Shown one piece after another: positions 1 through 9,311 of a stretch of 64,000 bases of DNA (positions are counted from its first letter, which is position 1; the number at the start of each line of letters is the position of its first letter). A program made the position numbers and the translations under genes. The notes beneath the pieces are model-generated. The model ran no database searches. It was not told the origin of the DNA and was given only the letters and a program-made list of their open reading frames with translations. This stretch comes from Pseudarthrobacter enclensis (lineage in GTDB: Bacteria > Actinomycetota > Actinomycetes > Actinomycetales > Micrococcaceae). The stretch covers positions 248,001 to 312,000 of the forward strand of contig NZ_KQ758604.1 in assembly GCF_001457025.1 (NCBI RefSeq). The letters run 5' to 3'.

Positions 1-591
1 GTTTCCACTCTTCCTGGAACCCGGCTTTGCCCGGACATGCATGCGCTCCCCCTGCGACCCGAAAAGGCTGAGGAACTCCACTGCCTTCCCATCGGCGCGC
101 CCAAACCAGTGCGGCACCCGGGTGTCGAATTCCACCGCTTCACCGGCGCCGAGGACCAGGTCCTGGCTGCCGAGGACCATGCGCAGCCTGCCGTTGAGCA
201 CATACAGCCACTCGTAGCCCTCGTGGACCTGGGGGCTCGGTTCCTCCGCCGGTCCGGCCGGCACGATGTGTTTGTACGCCTGGATCCCGCCGGGTTTCCT
301 TGTCAGCGGGATGATGGTCATGCCGTGCGCGGTCATGGGGCGCAGGTGCACCCGGGGGTCCCCCGTGGCCGGAGCCCCCACCAGTTCGTCCAGCGGCACC
401 TGGTGGGCTTTGGCCAGCGGCAGCAGGAGTTCAAGGTTGGGGCGGCGCTGGCCGGACTCCAGCCGGGACAGGGTGCTGACGGAAATGCCGGTGGCTTCCG
501 CGAGCGCCGTCAGGGTGACGTCCCGCCGCAACCGCAGCGCCTTGAGCCGGGGGCCAACCGCTGCCAGGACGTCGTCGAGGTTCTCATCCAT
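1..591 (-). CDS. XRE-family regulator with cupin domain (3' end beyond window)
   Basis: Open reading frame from the ATG at 591 to the left edge with no stop, so the C-terminus is missing; 197 residues are visible. An N-terminal helix-turn-helix of the XRE type lies at about residues 10-60 (ALAEATGISVSTLSRLESG). A cupin-like C-terminal half follows at about 105-190 (EEPSPQVHEGYEWLYVLNG, then a GAGEAVEFDTRVPHWF stretch). This is the common HTH plus cupin layout of small-ligand-sensing repressors. It is divergent from the flavoprotein at 659, and the 67-bp gap carries repeated TTTGCC/GGCAAA boxes, so it probably controls itself and that neighbour. The ligand cannot be inferred. Confidence 0.85.
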   Translation of the reverse strand, partial: MDENLDDVLAAVGPRLKALRLRRDVTLTALAEATGISVSTLSRLESGQRRPNLELLLPLAKAHQVPLDELVGAPATGDPRVHLRPMTAHGMTIIPLTRKPGGIQAYKHIVPAGPAEEPSPQVHEGYEWLYVLNGRLRMVLGSQDLVLGAGEAVEFDTRVPHWFGRADGKAVEFLSLFGSQGERMHVRAKPGSRKSGN

Positions 592-600
592 AACGTCCAG

Positions 601-646
601 TTTGCCAGAGCAGCAAAATACTTTGCCAAGATACCTACGCGGCAAA
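601..646. promoter_or_regulatory. TTTGCC/GGCAAA boxes in divergent intergenic region
   Basis: TTTGCC occurs at 601-606 and 622-627, and its inverse GGCAAA at 641-646, giving one direct and one inverted pair in a 67-bp divergent gap. The spacing of the inverted pair (13 bp) suits a dimeric XRE regulator. That this is the operator of the adjacent XRE-cupin protein is inference. Confidence 0.4.
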
Positions 647-658
647 CACGATGGATCC

Positions 659-1636
659 ATGACTTCACACAAAGATTCGATCTACGACGTGCTGATTGTC
701 GGCGGCGGTGCCGCGGGCCTCAGCGCCGCCTTGATGCTGGGCCGCACCAGGAGGTCGGTGGCGGTGGTGGACAGCGGCGAACCCCGCAATGCGCCCGCGC
801 ACGGTGTGCACGGCTTCCTGTCCCGCGACGGCATCAGCCCGGCGGAACTCCTTGCCGCCAGCCGCGACCAGGCCCGGCACTACGGTGCGAACCTGGTCCA
901 GGGCTCAGTGGTGGCCGCCGGCGGCACGCTGCAGGAAGGCTTCGAGGTAACGCTCGACGACGGCCGGCGGCTTCGCGGGCGCCGGCTGCTGATCACCACG
1001 GGGCTGGTGGACGAACTGCCGGACATCCCTGGCCTGCGTGAACGGTGGGGCCGTGACGTGCTGCACTGCCCCTTCTGCCATGGCTGGGAAGTCCGGGACC
1101 AGGCCATCGGCATACTGGGCACCGGCCCCTGGTCGGTGCACCAAAGCCTGCTGTTCCGGCAATGGAGCAGCAACATCACCCTGTTCCTCAACGGCACCGT
1201 GGTCCCCGTGGAAAGCGAGCTGGAGCAACTGGCAGCCCGCGGCGTCAAGGTGGTGCACGGCGCAGTGGAAACCGTCCGGGTCCAGGACGACGCGTTGAAG
1301 GCCGTGGTGCTGGCCGGCGGGCCCGAGGTGGCGGTGGACGCCGTCGTGGTGGGCACCCGGGTGCATGCACGGCTGGACGCCTTCGCCGGGCTCGGCCTGG
1401 CACCCTCGCCGCACCCGATGGGTATCGGTGACTACCTGGAAACAGATGCCGAGGGAGCTACGTCCGTTCCCGGTGTATGGGCCGCCGGGAACGTCACGGA
1501 CATGCGGGCGCAGGTCCTGGCGTCAGCGGCCGCCGCTTCCTGGACGGCGGTGATCATCAACAACTCCCTGATGGCCGAGGAACTGGAACGCGACCTCGCC
1601 GCCTACCGGAAAACGCCGGCGGTCACCGGTGCCTGA
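659..1636 (+). CDS. NAD(P)/FAD-dependent oxidoreductase, thioredoxin-reductase-like
   Basis: 325-residue flavoprotein of the small thioredoxin-reductase-like group. The FAD-binding motif GGGAAG lies at residues 15-20 right after the start. A CPFC redox pair is at 137-140, inside HCPFCHGWE, as in thioredoxin reductases. The second dinucleotide site is present but divergent (GILGTGPWS, about 151-159). A C-terminal [10 protein letters not shown] motif matches the usual FAD-binding close of the family. The ATG at 659 is preferred because upstream in-frame residues are low-complexity and unrelated. Its place beside a XRE-cupin regulator suggests an inducible detoxification or redox role; the substrate is unknown. 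The 3' end overlaps the convergent enoyl-CoA hydratase by 14 bp. Confidence 0.85.
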   Translation: MTSHKDSIYDVLIVGGGAAGLSAALMLGRTRRSVAVVDSGEPRNAPAHGVHGFLSRDGISPAELLAASRDQARHYGANLVQGSVVAAGGTLQEGFEVTLDDGRRLRGRRLLITTGLVDELPDIPGLRERWGRDVLHCPFCHGWEVRDQAIGILGTGPWSVHQSLLFRQWSSNITLFLNGTVVPVESELEQLAARGVKVVHGAVETVRVQDDALKAVVLAGGPEVAVDAVVVGTRVHARLDAFAGLGLAPSPHPMGIGDYLETDAEGATSVPGVWAAGNVTDMRAQVLASAAAASWTAVIINNSLMAEELERDLAAYRKTPAVTGA

Positions 1637-2399
1637 ACTCCGGTTCACGCTTTTCCGTGAACGCCGCCATGCCTTCCTTCTGGTCCTCGGTGGAGAACAG
1701 CGAGTGGAAGAGGCGGCGCTCGAACAGCACCCCCTGGGCAAGCCCGGTTTCGAAGGCGGCGTTGACGGCTTCCTTCGCGGCCATTGCCACCGGCTTTGAC
1801 TTGCCGGCGATGACCTCAGCGGCCTTGAGGGCTTCCTCCACCACGTTTTCGGCAGGGACCACTCGGGACACCAGCCCGGCCCGTTCGGCTTCCTCGGCGC
1901 CGATGAACCTGCCTGTGAGGATCATGTCCATGGCTTTCGCTTTGCCCACGGCCCGGGTGAGCCGCTGGGAGCCGCCCATGCCGGGCAGGACGCCGAGGTT
2001 GATTTCCGGCTGGCCGAACTTCGCGTTGTCCCCGGCGATGAGCAGATCGCACATCATGGCCAGTTCACAGCCGCCGCCGAGCGCGAATCCGGACACCGCG
2101 GCCACCGTGGGAATGCGCAGGCGGGTGAAGTCCTCCCAGCCGCGGAACCAGTCCGCGGCATACATGTCCATGTAGCCCTGGCCGGCCATTTCCTTGATGT
2201 CCGCCCCGGCGGCGAAGGCCTTCCCGGAGCCGGTGACCACCACCGCGCCCGTCCCGGGATCGGCGTCCATGGCGCTGACGGCATCCACCAGCTCCTCCAT
2301 GGTGGCTTTGTTCAGCGCGTTGAGCGCCTGGGGCCGGTTGAGCGTCACCAGCCCCACCCTCCCGCGCTGCTCCACCAGGATGTTGGCGTACTCCGTCAT
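1623..2399 (-). CDS. Enoyl-CoA hydratase/isomerase family protein
   Basis: 258-residue crotonase-fold enzyme, expected to hydrate 2-enoyl-CoA, here probably methacrylyl-CoA in valine degradation. The oxyanion-hole segment AAGADIKEM is at 63-71. Both catalytic glutamates are visible, E112 in GGGCELA and E132 in GQPEINLG, so a hydratase rather than an isomerase is likely. It is the last gene of the valine operon; its ATG overlaps the mmsB stop as ATGA (2396-2399). Crotonase paralogues are numerous, so the substrate comes from context and not from motifs. Confidence 0.9.
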   Translation of the reverse strand: MTEYANILVEQRGRVGLVTLNRPQALNALNKATMEELVDAVSAMDADPGTGAVVVTGSGKAFAAGADIKEMAGQGYMDMYAADWFRGWEDFTRLRIPTVAAVSGFALGGGCELAMMCDLLIAGDNAKFGQPEINLGVLPGMGGSQRLTRAVGKAKAMDMILTGRFIGAEEAERAGLVSRVVPAENVVEEALKAAEVIAGKSKPVAMAAKEAVNAAFETGLAQGVLFERRLFHSLFSTEDQKEGMAAFTEKREPEFRHR

Positions 2400-3355
2400 T
2401 CAGGACTCCCGTCGTCGTGCGCTGTTGCTGCCATGTGCGGTGCGGTACCGGACTTCTCCCGGATGTGGGTAATGATCGCGGAGAAGTCCCGGCCGGCGCC
2501 GCCCTCCGCCGCAAACGTATCGTAGATTTCCGCAGCCAGCGGGCCCATCCGGCCGGCCACCCCGGTGCTGTTGAGGGCGTTCACGGCAAGATTCAGGTCC
2601 TTGGCCATCAGCGCCCCCGCGAACCCGGGCTGGTAGTCGCGGTTCGCGGGGCTCGTGGGGACAGGGCCGGGAACCGGGCAGTTGGTGGTCAGGGCCCAGC
2701 ACTGGCCGGACGCGGCGGAGGCGACGTCGAACAGCGCCTGATGCGTCAGGCCCAGCTCTTCGCCCAGGACAAAGGCCTCGCTGACGGCAATCATGGAGAC
2801 GCCCAGGATCAGGTTGTTGCAGACTTTGGCCGCCTGCCCGGCCCCGTGCCCGCCGCAGTGCACAATGCGCTTGCCCATGGCTTCCAGCAGCGGCTTCACT
2901 GCTTCGAAGTCGTCTGCGCCGCCGCCCACCATGAACGTCAGCGTCCCGGCTTCTGCGCCCACCACGCCGCCGGACACCGGCGCGTCCGCGGACCTGTGTC
3001 CGGCGTCGAGGGCCAGCTGCGCAGCGTCCCTGGCTTCGTCCACGTTGATGGTGGAGCAGTCCAGGAACATGGTGCCCTGTGCAGCTGCCGCAAGCAGCCC
3101 GGGACCGCCGTCAGTTCCGCGGTAGGCGTCCAGCACGTGCCGGCCGCTAGGGAACATGGTGAGCACCACGTCCGCTCCGGCCACGGCTCCGGCAGCATTT
3201 TCCGCCACGGGGATGCCGTTGGCGCGGGCGGCCTCCAGGGCCGCCGGGACGACGTCGAAACCCACCACCCGGTGCCCGGCCCTGGCCAGGTTTGCGGCCA
3301 TGGGGCCGCCCATGTGCCCCAGCCCCAAGAAAGCCACGGTGTATTTTTCAGACAC
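2396..3355 (-). CDS. mmsB: 3-hydroxyisobutyrate dehydrogenase
   Basis: 319-residue enzyme of the beta-hydroxyacid dehydrogenase family, oxidising 3-hydroxyisobutyrate to methylmalonate semialdehyde with NAD. The dinucleotide motif GLGHMG is at 11-16, the substrate-binding DAPVSGG motif at 124-130 and the catalytic lysine at K177 in GQAAKVCNN. The GTG at 3355 is chosen because the Rossmann strand begins at once after it and it overlaps the upstream gene's stop by 8 bp; upstream ATGs would add an arginine-rich tail. The assignment is reinforced by mmsA and the hydrolase in the same operon. Confidence 0.92.
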   Translation of the reverse strand: MSEKYTVAFLGLGHMGGPMAANLARAGHRVVGFDVVPAALEAARANGIPVAENAAGAVAGADVVLTMFPSGRHVLDAYRGTDGGPGLLAAAAQGTMFLDCSTINVDEARDAAQLALDAGHRSADAPVSGGVVGAEAGTLTFMVGGGADDFEAVKPLLEAMGKRIVHCGGHGAGQAAKVCNNLILGVSMIAVSEAFVLGEELGLTHQALFDVASAASGQCWALTTNCPVPGPVPTSPANRDYQPGFAGALMAKDLNLAVNALNSTGVAGRMGPLAAEIYDTFAAEGGAGRDFSAIITHIREKSGTAPHMAATAHDDGSPE

Positions 3356-4460
3356 GGTCCCCCACCTCTTTCTGCCGGGCCTCCGGCGGCACGCCGCTGC
3401 CGGTGACATCAAGCTCTGCGCTCCCCAACGAGGCGAAGAAGGCCTCCACCTGGCCTGGGAAAACGGCCGGCAGGGTGGGCGGCTGCCACCGGGGCGACCG
3501 GTCCTTGTCGATCACCTGCGCCCGGATCCCTTCCCGGAAGTCGGGAGATGCCAGGAACCGGAGGCCCACACGGTATTCCTGCGCCAGGGCCTGGTCCAGG
3601 CGCAGGCCCCTGACCCGCCGCAGGGAGGCCAGGGTGACTTTGACGGAGGTGGGCGACTTCGCTTCGATGGTGTCCGCGGCCTGGGCAGCGTCGGCGCTGC
3701 CGGGCCCTTTCCACGCGCGGAGCCGGCTTACGATCTCTTCAGCCTCCGCCGGGCTGTAGCAGCTGTCGATCCATGGCCGCTGCGCCGCAACGCTGGACGG
3801 CGGCGGGACCACGGCAACGCGTCCGACGGCGTCATCCGGGGTTCCGTCCCCCAGCGCCGCCACCAGCCCGTCCAGCCGGCCGGACGGGACGTAGTGGTCC
3901 GCCAAACCAAGGTGGATGGCATCCGCGCCGTCCAGGTGCGCCCCGGTGAGGGCTGCGTGGGTTCCCGACTCCCCCGGTGCGCCCGCCAGCAAAAGCGTCC
4001 CGCCGACGTCGGGCGCGAATCCGATGGTGGTCTCCGGCATTCCGGTGCGGGTGCGCTCAGTGACCACGCGGACCGAACCGTGGGCGGAGATGCCCACGCC
4101 GCCGCCCAGGACCAGCCCGTCCATGAGCGCCACGTACGGTTTGGGGTACCTCGAGATCAGGTAATTCAGCCGGTATTCGGCCTGCCAGAAGGCAGCGGTG
4201 GCATTTCCGCCTTCCATCATGTCCCGGTAGATGGCAACGATGTCCCCTCCGGCGCACAGGCCGCGGCCGCCGGCACCCTGCACCAGGACTGTCTTGATGC
4301 GGTCGTCCCCAGCCCACTCGGTGAGGTGGCGCAGCAGCGCCTCCACCATGCCGGCGGTGAGTGCGTTGACGGACTTGGGCCGGTTCAGCGTTGCGACGCC
4401 CAACCGGCCGCGCCGCGTGAAAAGCACTTCCGCCTCGGTGGCGGCGCGCGTGTCCGTCAT
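3348..4460 (-). CDS. 3-hydroxyisobutyryl-CoA hydrolase (HIBCH-like)
   Basis: 370-residue crotonase-superfamily protein, longer than a hydratase (about 260) and matching the CoA-ester hydrolases that release 3-hydroxyisobutyrate in valine degradation. An enoyl-hydratase-like N-terminal half carries GLCAGGDIVAIYRDM and MPETTIGFAPDVGGT, the latter holding the glutamate typical of HIBCH. The C-terminal extension has the SPTSVKVTLASLRR segment of this family. The ATG at 4460 shares one base with the mmsA stop (TGATG), so translation is probably coupled. Upstream in-frame ATGs lie inside mmsA and are not needed. Confidence 0.9.
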   Translation of the reverse strand: MTDTRAATEAEVLFTRRGRLGVATLNRPKSVNALTAGMVEALLRHLTEWAGDDRIKTVLVQGAGGRGLCAGGDIVAIYRDMMEGGNATAAFWQAEYRLNYLISRYPKPYVALMDGLVLGGGVGISAHGSVRVVTERTRTGMPETTIGFAPDVGGTLLLAGAPGESGTHAALTGAHLDGADAIHLGLADHYVPSGRLDGLVAALGDGTPDDAVGRVAVVPPPSSVAAQRPWIDSCYSPAEAEEIVSRLRAWKGPGSADAAQAADTIEAKSPTSVKVTLASLRRVRGLRLDQALAQEYRVGLRFLASPDFREGIRAQVIDKDRSPRWQPPTLPAVFPGQVEAFFASLGSAELDVTGSGVPPEARQKEVGDRV

Positions 4461-5959
4461 CAGCTTCCTTCCGGCATCACGAAGCTGGCTCCGTGGCGTA
4501 TCCCCGACGGCCACCGCGTGGTGACCGTCTTGGTCTTGGTGTAAAAGCGGAACGCGTCCGCGCCGTGCTGGTTGAGGTCCCCAAAACCGGAGGCCTTCCA
4601 GCCGCCGAAGGTGTAGTACGCCAGCGGTACGGGGATGGGGACGTTGACTCCCACCATCCCCACGTCCACCCTGGTGGCGAAGTCCCGGGCGGCGTCACCG
4701 TCGCGCGTGAAGATGGCCACGCCGTTCCCAAACGGGTTGTCGCTGCACAGCCGGAGCGCTTCGTCATAGTCGGCGGCGCGGACCACGCTGAGCACCGGAC
4801 CGAAGATCTCGTTCCGGTAGATGGCCATGTCCGTGGTGACGTGGTCGAAGAGGGTGGGACCCACCCAGAAGCCACCGCCGAAACCCTCCACCCTGGCGCC
4901 GCGGCCGTCGGCAAGGAGGGTGGCGCCGTCGTCCACCCCGGACTGGATGAGGCCCTCGATCCGCTCGCGGGCGTCCGCGGAGACCACGGGACCGAAATCG
5001 GAGCTAGGATCCAGGCTGGGGCCCACCGTGAGCTTGCTGATCCGCTGCCCGAGCCGCTCCACCAGCCCGTTGGCCGTTTCTTCCCCGACGGGCACGGCGA
5101 CGGAGATGGCCATGCAGCGTTCACCGGCCGAGCCGTAACCGGATCCGATGAGGGCATCGGCTGCCTGGTCCAGGTCCGCGTCCGGCATGACCACCATGTG
5201 GTTCTTGGCTCCGCCGAAACACTGGGCGCGCTTCCCGTTGGCGGCAGCCGTGGCGTAGATGTACTGGGCGATCGGTGTGGAGCCTACGAACCCCACGGCC
5301 TTGACGAGAGGATCCGCCAGCAGCGCGTCCACCGCTTCCTTGTCTCCATTGACCACGTTGAACACGCCGTCCGGCAGCCCGGCCTCGCTGTAGAGTTCGG
5401 CGATCCTGAGCGGCACCGAGGGGTCCCGCTCGGACGGCTTGAGGATGAAGGAGTTGCCTGCCGCCAGTGCGGGCGCGGACTTCCACAGCGGAATCATGGC
5501 CGGAAAGTTGAACGGCGTGATGCCGGCAACTACGCCCAGCGGCTGCCGGAGCGAATGGATGTCGATCCCCTGGCCGGCTTCGCTGGAAAACTCGCCCTTC
5601 AGCAGGTGCGGCGCGCCGGCAGCGAACTCCACCACTTCCAGGCCGCGCTGGATGTCGCCAACGGAGTCGGCAACCGTCTTGCCGTGTTCGGAGGAGAGCA
5701 GCCGGGCCAGGCTGTCCATGTCCCGGTTCACCAGATCCACGAACTTGAGGAGGATCCGGGCGCGCCGCTGCGGGTTCGTGGCCGCCCAGCCGGGCTGCGC
5801 CGCCTTGGCGGCCGCCACGGCACGGCCCACTTCCCCGGTGCCAGCCAGTGGAAGCCGGGCCTGGACCGTGCCGGTGCACGGATCAAAGACGTCACCGAAG
5901 CGGCCGGAGATGCCATTCTCGTGGCGGCCGCCAATGTAATGGGAGAGCTCGCGCACCAT
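4460..5959 (-). CDS. mmsA: Methylmalonate-semialdehyde dehydrogenase (CoA-acylating)
   Basis: 499-residue aldehyde dehydrogenase that converts methylmalonate semialdehyde to propionyl-CoA, last step of the distal valine pathway. The MmsA signature PFNFPAMIPLW is at 149-159, the nucleophile C282 lies in SAGERCMAIS, and the C-terminal KTKTVTTRW stretch is typical. Length is normal. It heads an operon mmsA, hydrolase, mmsB, enoyl-CoA hydratase with only overlapping junctions. The 185 bp upstream, shared with divergent exonuclease III, show no clear operator. Confidence 0.95.
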   Translation of the reverse strand: MVRELSHYIGGRHENGISGRFGDVFDPCTGTVQARLPLAGTGEVGRAVAAAKAAQPGWAATNPQRRARILLKFVDLVNRDMDSLARLLSSEHGKTVADSVGDIQRGLEVVEFAAGAPHLLKGEFSSEAGQGIDIHSLRQPLGVVAGITPFNFPAMIPLWKSAPALAAGNSFILKPSERDPSVPLRIAELYSEAGLPDGVFNVVNGDKEAVDALLADPLVKAVGFVGSTPIAQYIYATAAANGKRAQCFGGAKNHMVVMPDADLDQAADALIGSGYGSAGERCMAISVAVPVGEETANGLVERLGQRISKLTVGPSLDPSSDFGPVVSADARERIEGLIQSGVDDGATLLADGRGARVEGFGGGFWVGPTLFDHVTTDMAIYRNEIFGPVLSVVRAADYDEALRLCSDNPFGNGVAIFTRDGDAARDFATRVDVGMVGVNVPIPVPLAYYTFGGWKASGFGDLNQHGADAFRFYTKTKTVTTRWPSGIRHGASFVMPEGS

Positions 5960-6144
5960 GGCTGGATCCCCCTTCGCATATGGTCCGGCAGGTTGTGACG
6001 CAGGTCATTCTGGATGCGAATATACTCGGGCTTCCTACTAACTTCCATCAGCGGGGGACGCCCCCGGCCCTGCCGCAACGCCGCAGCGCAGCACCCATAC
6101 GGGCGGCTTTACCCGCAGCCGCGCGCCCACGGTAAGTTAGGAGC

Positions 6145-6951
6145 GTGAAGATAGCTACCTGGAATGTGAACTCGCTCCGTGCCCGCGCCGACCGCGTTGA
6201 AGCCTGGCTCCAGCGCAGCGACTGCGACGTCCTGGCCATCCAGGAAACGAAGTGCAAGGACGAGAACTTCCCCTGGGAACTCTTTGAGCGGATGGGCTAC
6301 GAGGTGGCCCACTTCGGCGTCAACCAGTGGAACGGCGTCGCCATCGCCTCCCGAGTGGGCCTGGAAGATGTTGAACGGACCTTCCTGGACCAGCCGGCCT
6401 TCGGCAAGGCAGGCAAGGACCCCGTCCAGGAAGCCCGCGCCATGGCCGCAACCTGCGGCGGCATCAGGGTGTGGAGCCTCTACATCCCCAACGGCCGCTC
6501 GCTGGACGACGAGCACATGCCGTACAAGCTGAAGTGGCTTGAGAGCCTCAAGACCCACGCCCAAAGCCTCGTCACCGAAAACCCCCAGGCCCAGGTGGCA
6601 CTCATGGGCGACTGGAACATCGCCCCGTTCGACGAGGACGTCTGGGACATCGACTTGTTCGTCAACAACCGGTACACGCATGTCAGCCCGCCCGAGCGCG
6701 AGGCGTTCCACGCCTTCGAATCCGCCGGATACACCGACGTGGTCCGCCCTTACACTCCCGGGCCCGGGGTCTACACCTACTGGGACTACACGCAGCTGCG
6801 CTTCCCCAAAAAGGAAGGCATGCGCATCGACTTCATCCTGGCCTCGCAGGCGCTTGCCTCCCGCGTCACCGGCGCCTCGATCGACCGGGAGGAGCGCAAG
6901 GGCAAGGGAGCCTCCGACCACGCGCCCGTCCTGGTGGAACTGGCCGACTGA
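6145..6951 (+). CDS. xthA: Exodeoxyribonuclease III
   Basis: 268-residue AP endonuclease/3'-5' exonuclease of the ExoIII family, acting in base-excision repair. Metal and catalytic motifs are all present: WNVNSLRAR near the N-terminus, the metal-ligand glutamate in QETKCKD, GDWNIAP, and the terminal SDHAPVLV. Length equals E. coli Xth (268). The ATG at 6145 starts the first beta strand (MKIATWNVNS) directly. It stands divergent from mmsA and 34 bp before the next gene. Confidence 0.95.
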   Translation: MKIATWNVNSLRARADRVEAWLQRSDCDVLAIQETKCKDENFPWELFERMGYEVAHFGVNQWNGVAIASRVGLEDVERTFLDQPAFGKAGKDPVQEARAMAATCGGIRVWSLYIPNGRSLDDEHMPYKLKWLESLKTHAQSLVTENPQAQVALMGDWNIAPFDEDVWDIDLFVNNRYTHVSPPEREAFHAFESAGYTDVVRPYTPGPGVYTYWDYTQLRFPKKEGMRIDFILASQALASRVTGASIDREERKGKGASDHAPVLVELAD

Positions 6952-6985
6952 TGGCGGAATCCTGGACCCAGCTAAGGAGGCCGTC

Positions 6986-7870
6986 ATGACGGGAAACCTT
7001 TACCGGGGCCAGGCAGGCCTGCCCTTTTCGTCGACCCTGCGCGTCTACGAACCGCTCAGCGCTTTCCCGGAGGAGCAGCGGGCTGCCATCCAGGCCGCCG
7101 GGGAACGGGCCGTCTCCCGCGCCGCCGTCGAAAACGCCGAACTGCTGGCGTCGCTGGGACGCATCACCCGCTCCGGCGGGGACCCCTTTCCCACGGGCCG
7201 CACCGACCTGGTGCGCGTCACCAGCGCGCCCGCCGGCAACGACGGCACGGACGACGCCGGGGCTGACGCGGACCCGGTGCTCCTCTACTGTCCCAGCCAG
7301 CTCGTGCTGCGCGCCGGGCTGGCGGCCAATGCCCTGATGGAAGGAATCCACGGGCCGCTCGCCGAGCTGCTGATTCCGGAGGAACAGCGGGACAGGCACC
7401 AGGAGCGGATCGACCAGGTCAAGGCCCGCGACGGTTCCGTCCGCGTCCACACCCGGGCATCCACCTGGGGCATCCCCTTCAGCTGGTTTTCGCTGTTCAT
7501 GGAATCGGACCACAAGGACGTGGTGGAGGCCTCCGGCCGGATTGTCACCGTCCGGGTATGGGCCACCATCACCGACGCCCTTGAGCGGGCACGGTACGCT
7601 GTGGCCAACCTGGCGCTGGCCGCGCCGGACCTGGACATGCTGGACGACCTCGCGCAGCTGACCGAGTGGCTGGAGCAGTTCCACGTGGAGTCAATGGTGG
7701 AACTGGATTACGGGGCCGTGGCGGACAAGGTCTACCCGGACGACTCCCCCATGGACATCCGGCTCGGAATCGAGTGCCTCGCCGAGGGGGACATGACCGG
7801 GGCGGCCGCTGCCTACCGCCGGCTGGCCTCGCGGTGGATCCCCATCCGGCAACTGGCCCGCGCTTCCTGA
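6986..7870 (+). CDS. Conserved hypothetical protein
   Basis: 294-residue soluble protein that I do not recognise. The ATG at 6986 is well supported by a perfect TAAGGAGG at 6973-6980. The N-terminal 120 residues are mixed, with a short acidic low-complexity stretch (GNDGTDDAGADAD) at about 92-104. The centre contains a TWGIPFSWFSLF segment and a predicted helix-rich tail ending in a TPR-like stretch (MDIRLGIECLAEGDMTGAAAAYRRLASRW). No signal peptide or membrane segment. It may be co-transcribed with xthA, 34 bp upstream; no function is assigned. Confidence 0.75.
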   Translation: MTGNLYRGQAGLPFSSTLRVYEPLSAFPEEQRAAIQAAGERAVSRAAVENAELLASLGRITRSGGDPFPTGRTDLVRVTSAPAGNDGTDDAGADADPVLLYCPSQLVLRAGLAANALMEGIHGPLAELLIPEEQRDRHQERIDQVKARDGSVRVHTRASTWGIPFSWFSLFMESDHKDVVEASGRIVTVRVWATITDALERARYAVANLALAAPDLDMLDDLAQLTEWLEQFHVESMVELDYGAVADKVYPDDSPMDIRLGIECLAEGDMTGAAAAYRRLASRWIPIRQLARAS

Positions 7871-7888
7871 CCTCCGCGCCGGGCCGGT

Positions 7889-8941
7889 TCAGCGCTGCGG
7901 CGGCGCGGTGGTGCGCCGGACAATGAGCTCATGCGGGGCGACCGCGGACTGCACGGACCCTTCCTGGCCGTCCAGCTCGTCCAGGAGCATCTTCGTGGCC
8001 AGTTCCGCCTGTTCATCGGGCCGCTGGCCCACCGTGGTCAGACCCACGGCGTCGGAAAAGTCGTGGTTGTCGATGCCCACCACCGACAGGTCCGCGGGGA
8101 CGCTGACGCCCAGCCGGGCCGCTTCGAACATGACCCCCATGGCCATCTCGTCCGACGCGCAGAAGATGGCCGTGGGTTTCGGGCCGGGGCCGGACCAGAG
8201 GCGGCGGAACGCTTCCTGGCCGCTGCGGACGGTGAAGTCCCCCCATTCGTCCCACTCGGGGCGGATGTCCAGGCCGGCCGCCGTCATCACGTCCCGGAAG
8301 GCCAGGATGCGGACCCGTGGAACGTCGAAGTTCAGGTCCGTCTCGTCGTCGCCGTGCAGCAGCGCGATGTCCCGGTGGCCGAGGTCGATCAGGTGCCGGA
8401 CCGCGGTGGATGCGGCGGCATAGTCGTCGATGCCGATGTAGGCGCATTCCTCGACGTGCCCTCCCACCACCACCAGGGGAATATCGATCTTCTGCAGGTG
8501 GTCCAGCTCTTCGTGGGTCAGCGCCATGCAGAGGACCAACAGGGCGTCGATCTGCTTGTAGACCATGGTCTTGCTGAAGAGACGTTCCCGGTGGCTGCCG
8601 TGGCCGCCCAGGTTGAAGAGGGAGAGGTTGTACTGGCGGGCGTGGAGCTCCCGGTCGGCGCCCTCGATGGCTTTGGAGAAGAACCAGCGGCTCACGAACG
8701 GTGCCAGCACGCCGATGGTCCTGGTGCGGCCGGTGGCCAGTCCGGAGGCGGATGAGGAGGCCACGTAGCCCAGGTTCCCCGCGACCTCCAGGATCTTCTC
8801 GCGCGTTGCCGGCGACACCCGGGGCAGGCCCCGGACCGCCCGGGACACCGTGGCAGTCGATACACCTGCGGCTGCGGCCACGTCCTCGATGCTGACTCCG
8901 TTATGGCCGCCCCGCTGGGATCTTTCTGTTGTGCGTGCCAC
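7889..8941 (-). CDS. LacI-family transcriptional repressor
   Basis: 350-residue LacI/GalR regulator. The DNA-binding helix-turn-helix and hinge occupy about residues 14-70 (SIEDVAAAAGVSTATVSRAV). A periplasmic-binding-protein-like sensor domain follows, with the conserved AIFCASDEMAMGVM and SVVGIDNHDFSD motifs. The GTG at 8941 follows AAGGGG at good distance. It lies downstream of and in line with the sugar transporter genes and is the obvious candidate to bind the TGNAARCGNTTNCA-type sites at 12629 and 18840. No such site is visible upstream of the repressor itself. The inducing sugar is unknown; glucosides or sucrose-related sugars are plausible from context. Confidence 0.92.
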   Translation of the reverse strand: MARTTERSQRGGHNGVSIEDVAAAAGVSTATVSRAVRGLPRVSPATREKILEVAGNLGYVASSSASGLATGRTRTIGVLAPFVSRWFFSKAIEGADRELHARQYNLSLFNLGGHGSHRERLFSKTMVYKQIDALLVLCMALTHEELDHLQKIDIPLVVVGGHVEECAYIGIDDYAAASTAVRHLIDLGHRDIALLHGDDETDLNFDVPRVRILAFRDVMTAAGLDIRPEWDEWGDFTVRSGQEAFRRLWSGPGPKPTAIFCASDEMAMGVMFEAARLGVSVPADLSVVGIDNHDFSDAVGLTTVGQRPDEQAELATKMLLDELDGQEGSVQSAVAPHELIVRRTTAPPQR

Positions 8942-9065
8942 GGTGTCCCCTTAATAACTCCTTGCAGCGTAAGGCGGTCCGCCCTGCGTTACCCCCAAGA
9001 CTTCGTATTTTCGCATTCTGCGCAGGCGCGGTGTTAACCGTGCACGGAGGGCCGGGGTGCCCCGG

Positions 9066-9311
9066 CTAGCGGCGCGGCGGGAGCTTCCGCCGAAGCCGCA
9101 CCATGCCGTAGATGGCCAACAGCGTGGCCAGCAGGCCCAGTCCCCACCCCAGGGCAGGCTGGGCCGTGACTTCCATCCAGACAGTGACCACCAGCAGGAC
9201 CACGGCCCAGAAGCCGAGGAACCCGATGATGATGTCGAAGTCTTCGCCGGTCCTGGCCCGCCCGCGGCTTCCCGGCCCCGTTGCGGGGGACCGGGAAGCA
9301 TCGCCTGTCAC
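9066..9311 (-). CDS. Small two-helix membrane protein
   Basis: 81-residue protein with a charged N-terminus (about 25 residues) and two hydrophobic segments at about 28-46 and 52-70, then an RRK-rich tail. Its GTG start overlaps the permease stop as GTGA (9308-9311), so it is translationally coupled to the sugar transporter. No family is recognised; it could be an accessory subunit of the transporter or an unrelated passenger. Confidence 0.7.
   Translation of the reverse strand: MTGDASRSPATGPGSRGRARTGEDFDIIIGFLGFWAVVLLVVTVWMEVTAQPALGWGLGLLATLLAIYGMVRLRRKLPPRR

Noticed and set aside
5728..6078. 116-codon minus-strand frame upstream of mmsA
   Set aside because: It overlaps the mmsA 5' end in another frame and has no motif or ribosome site.
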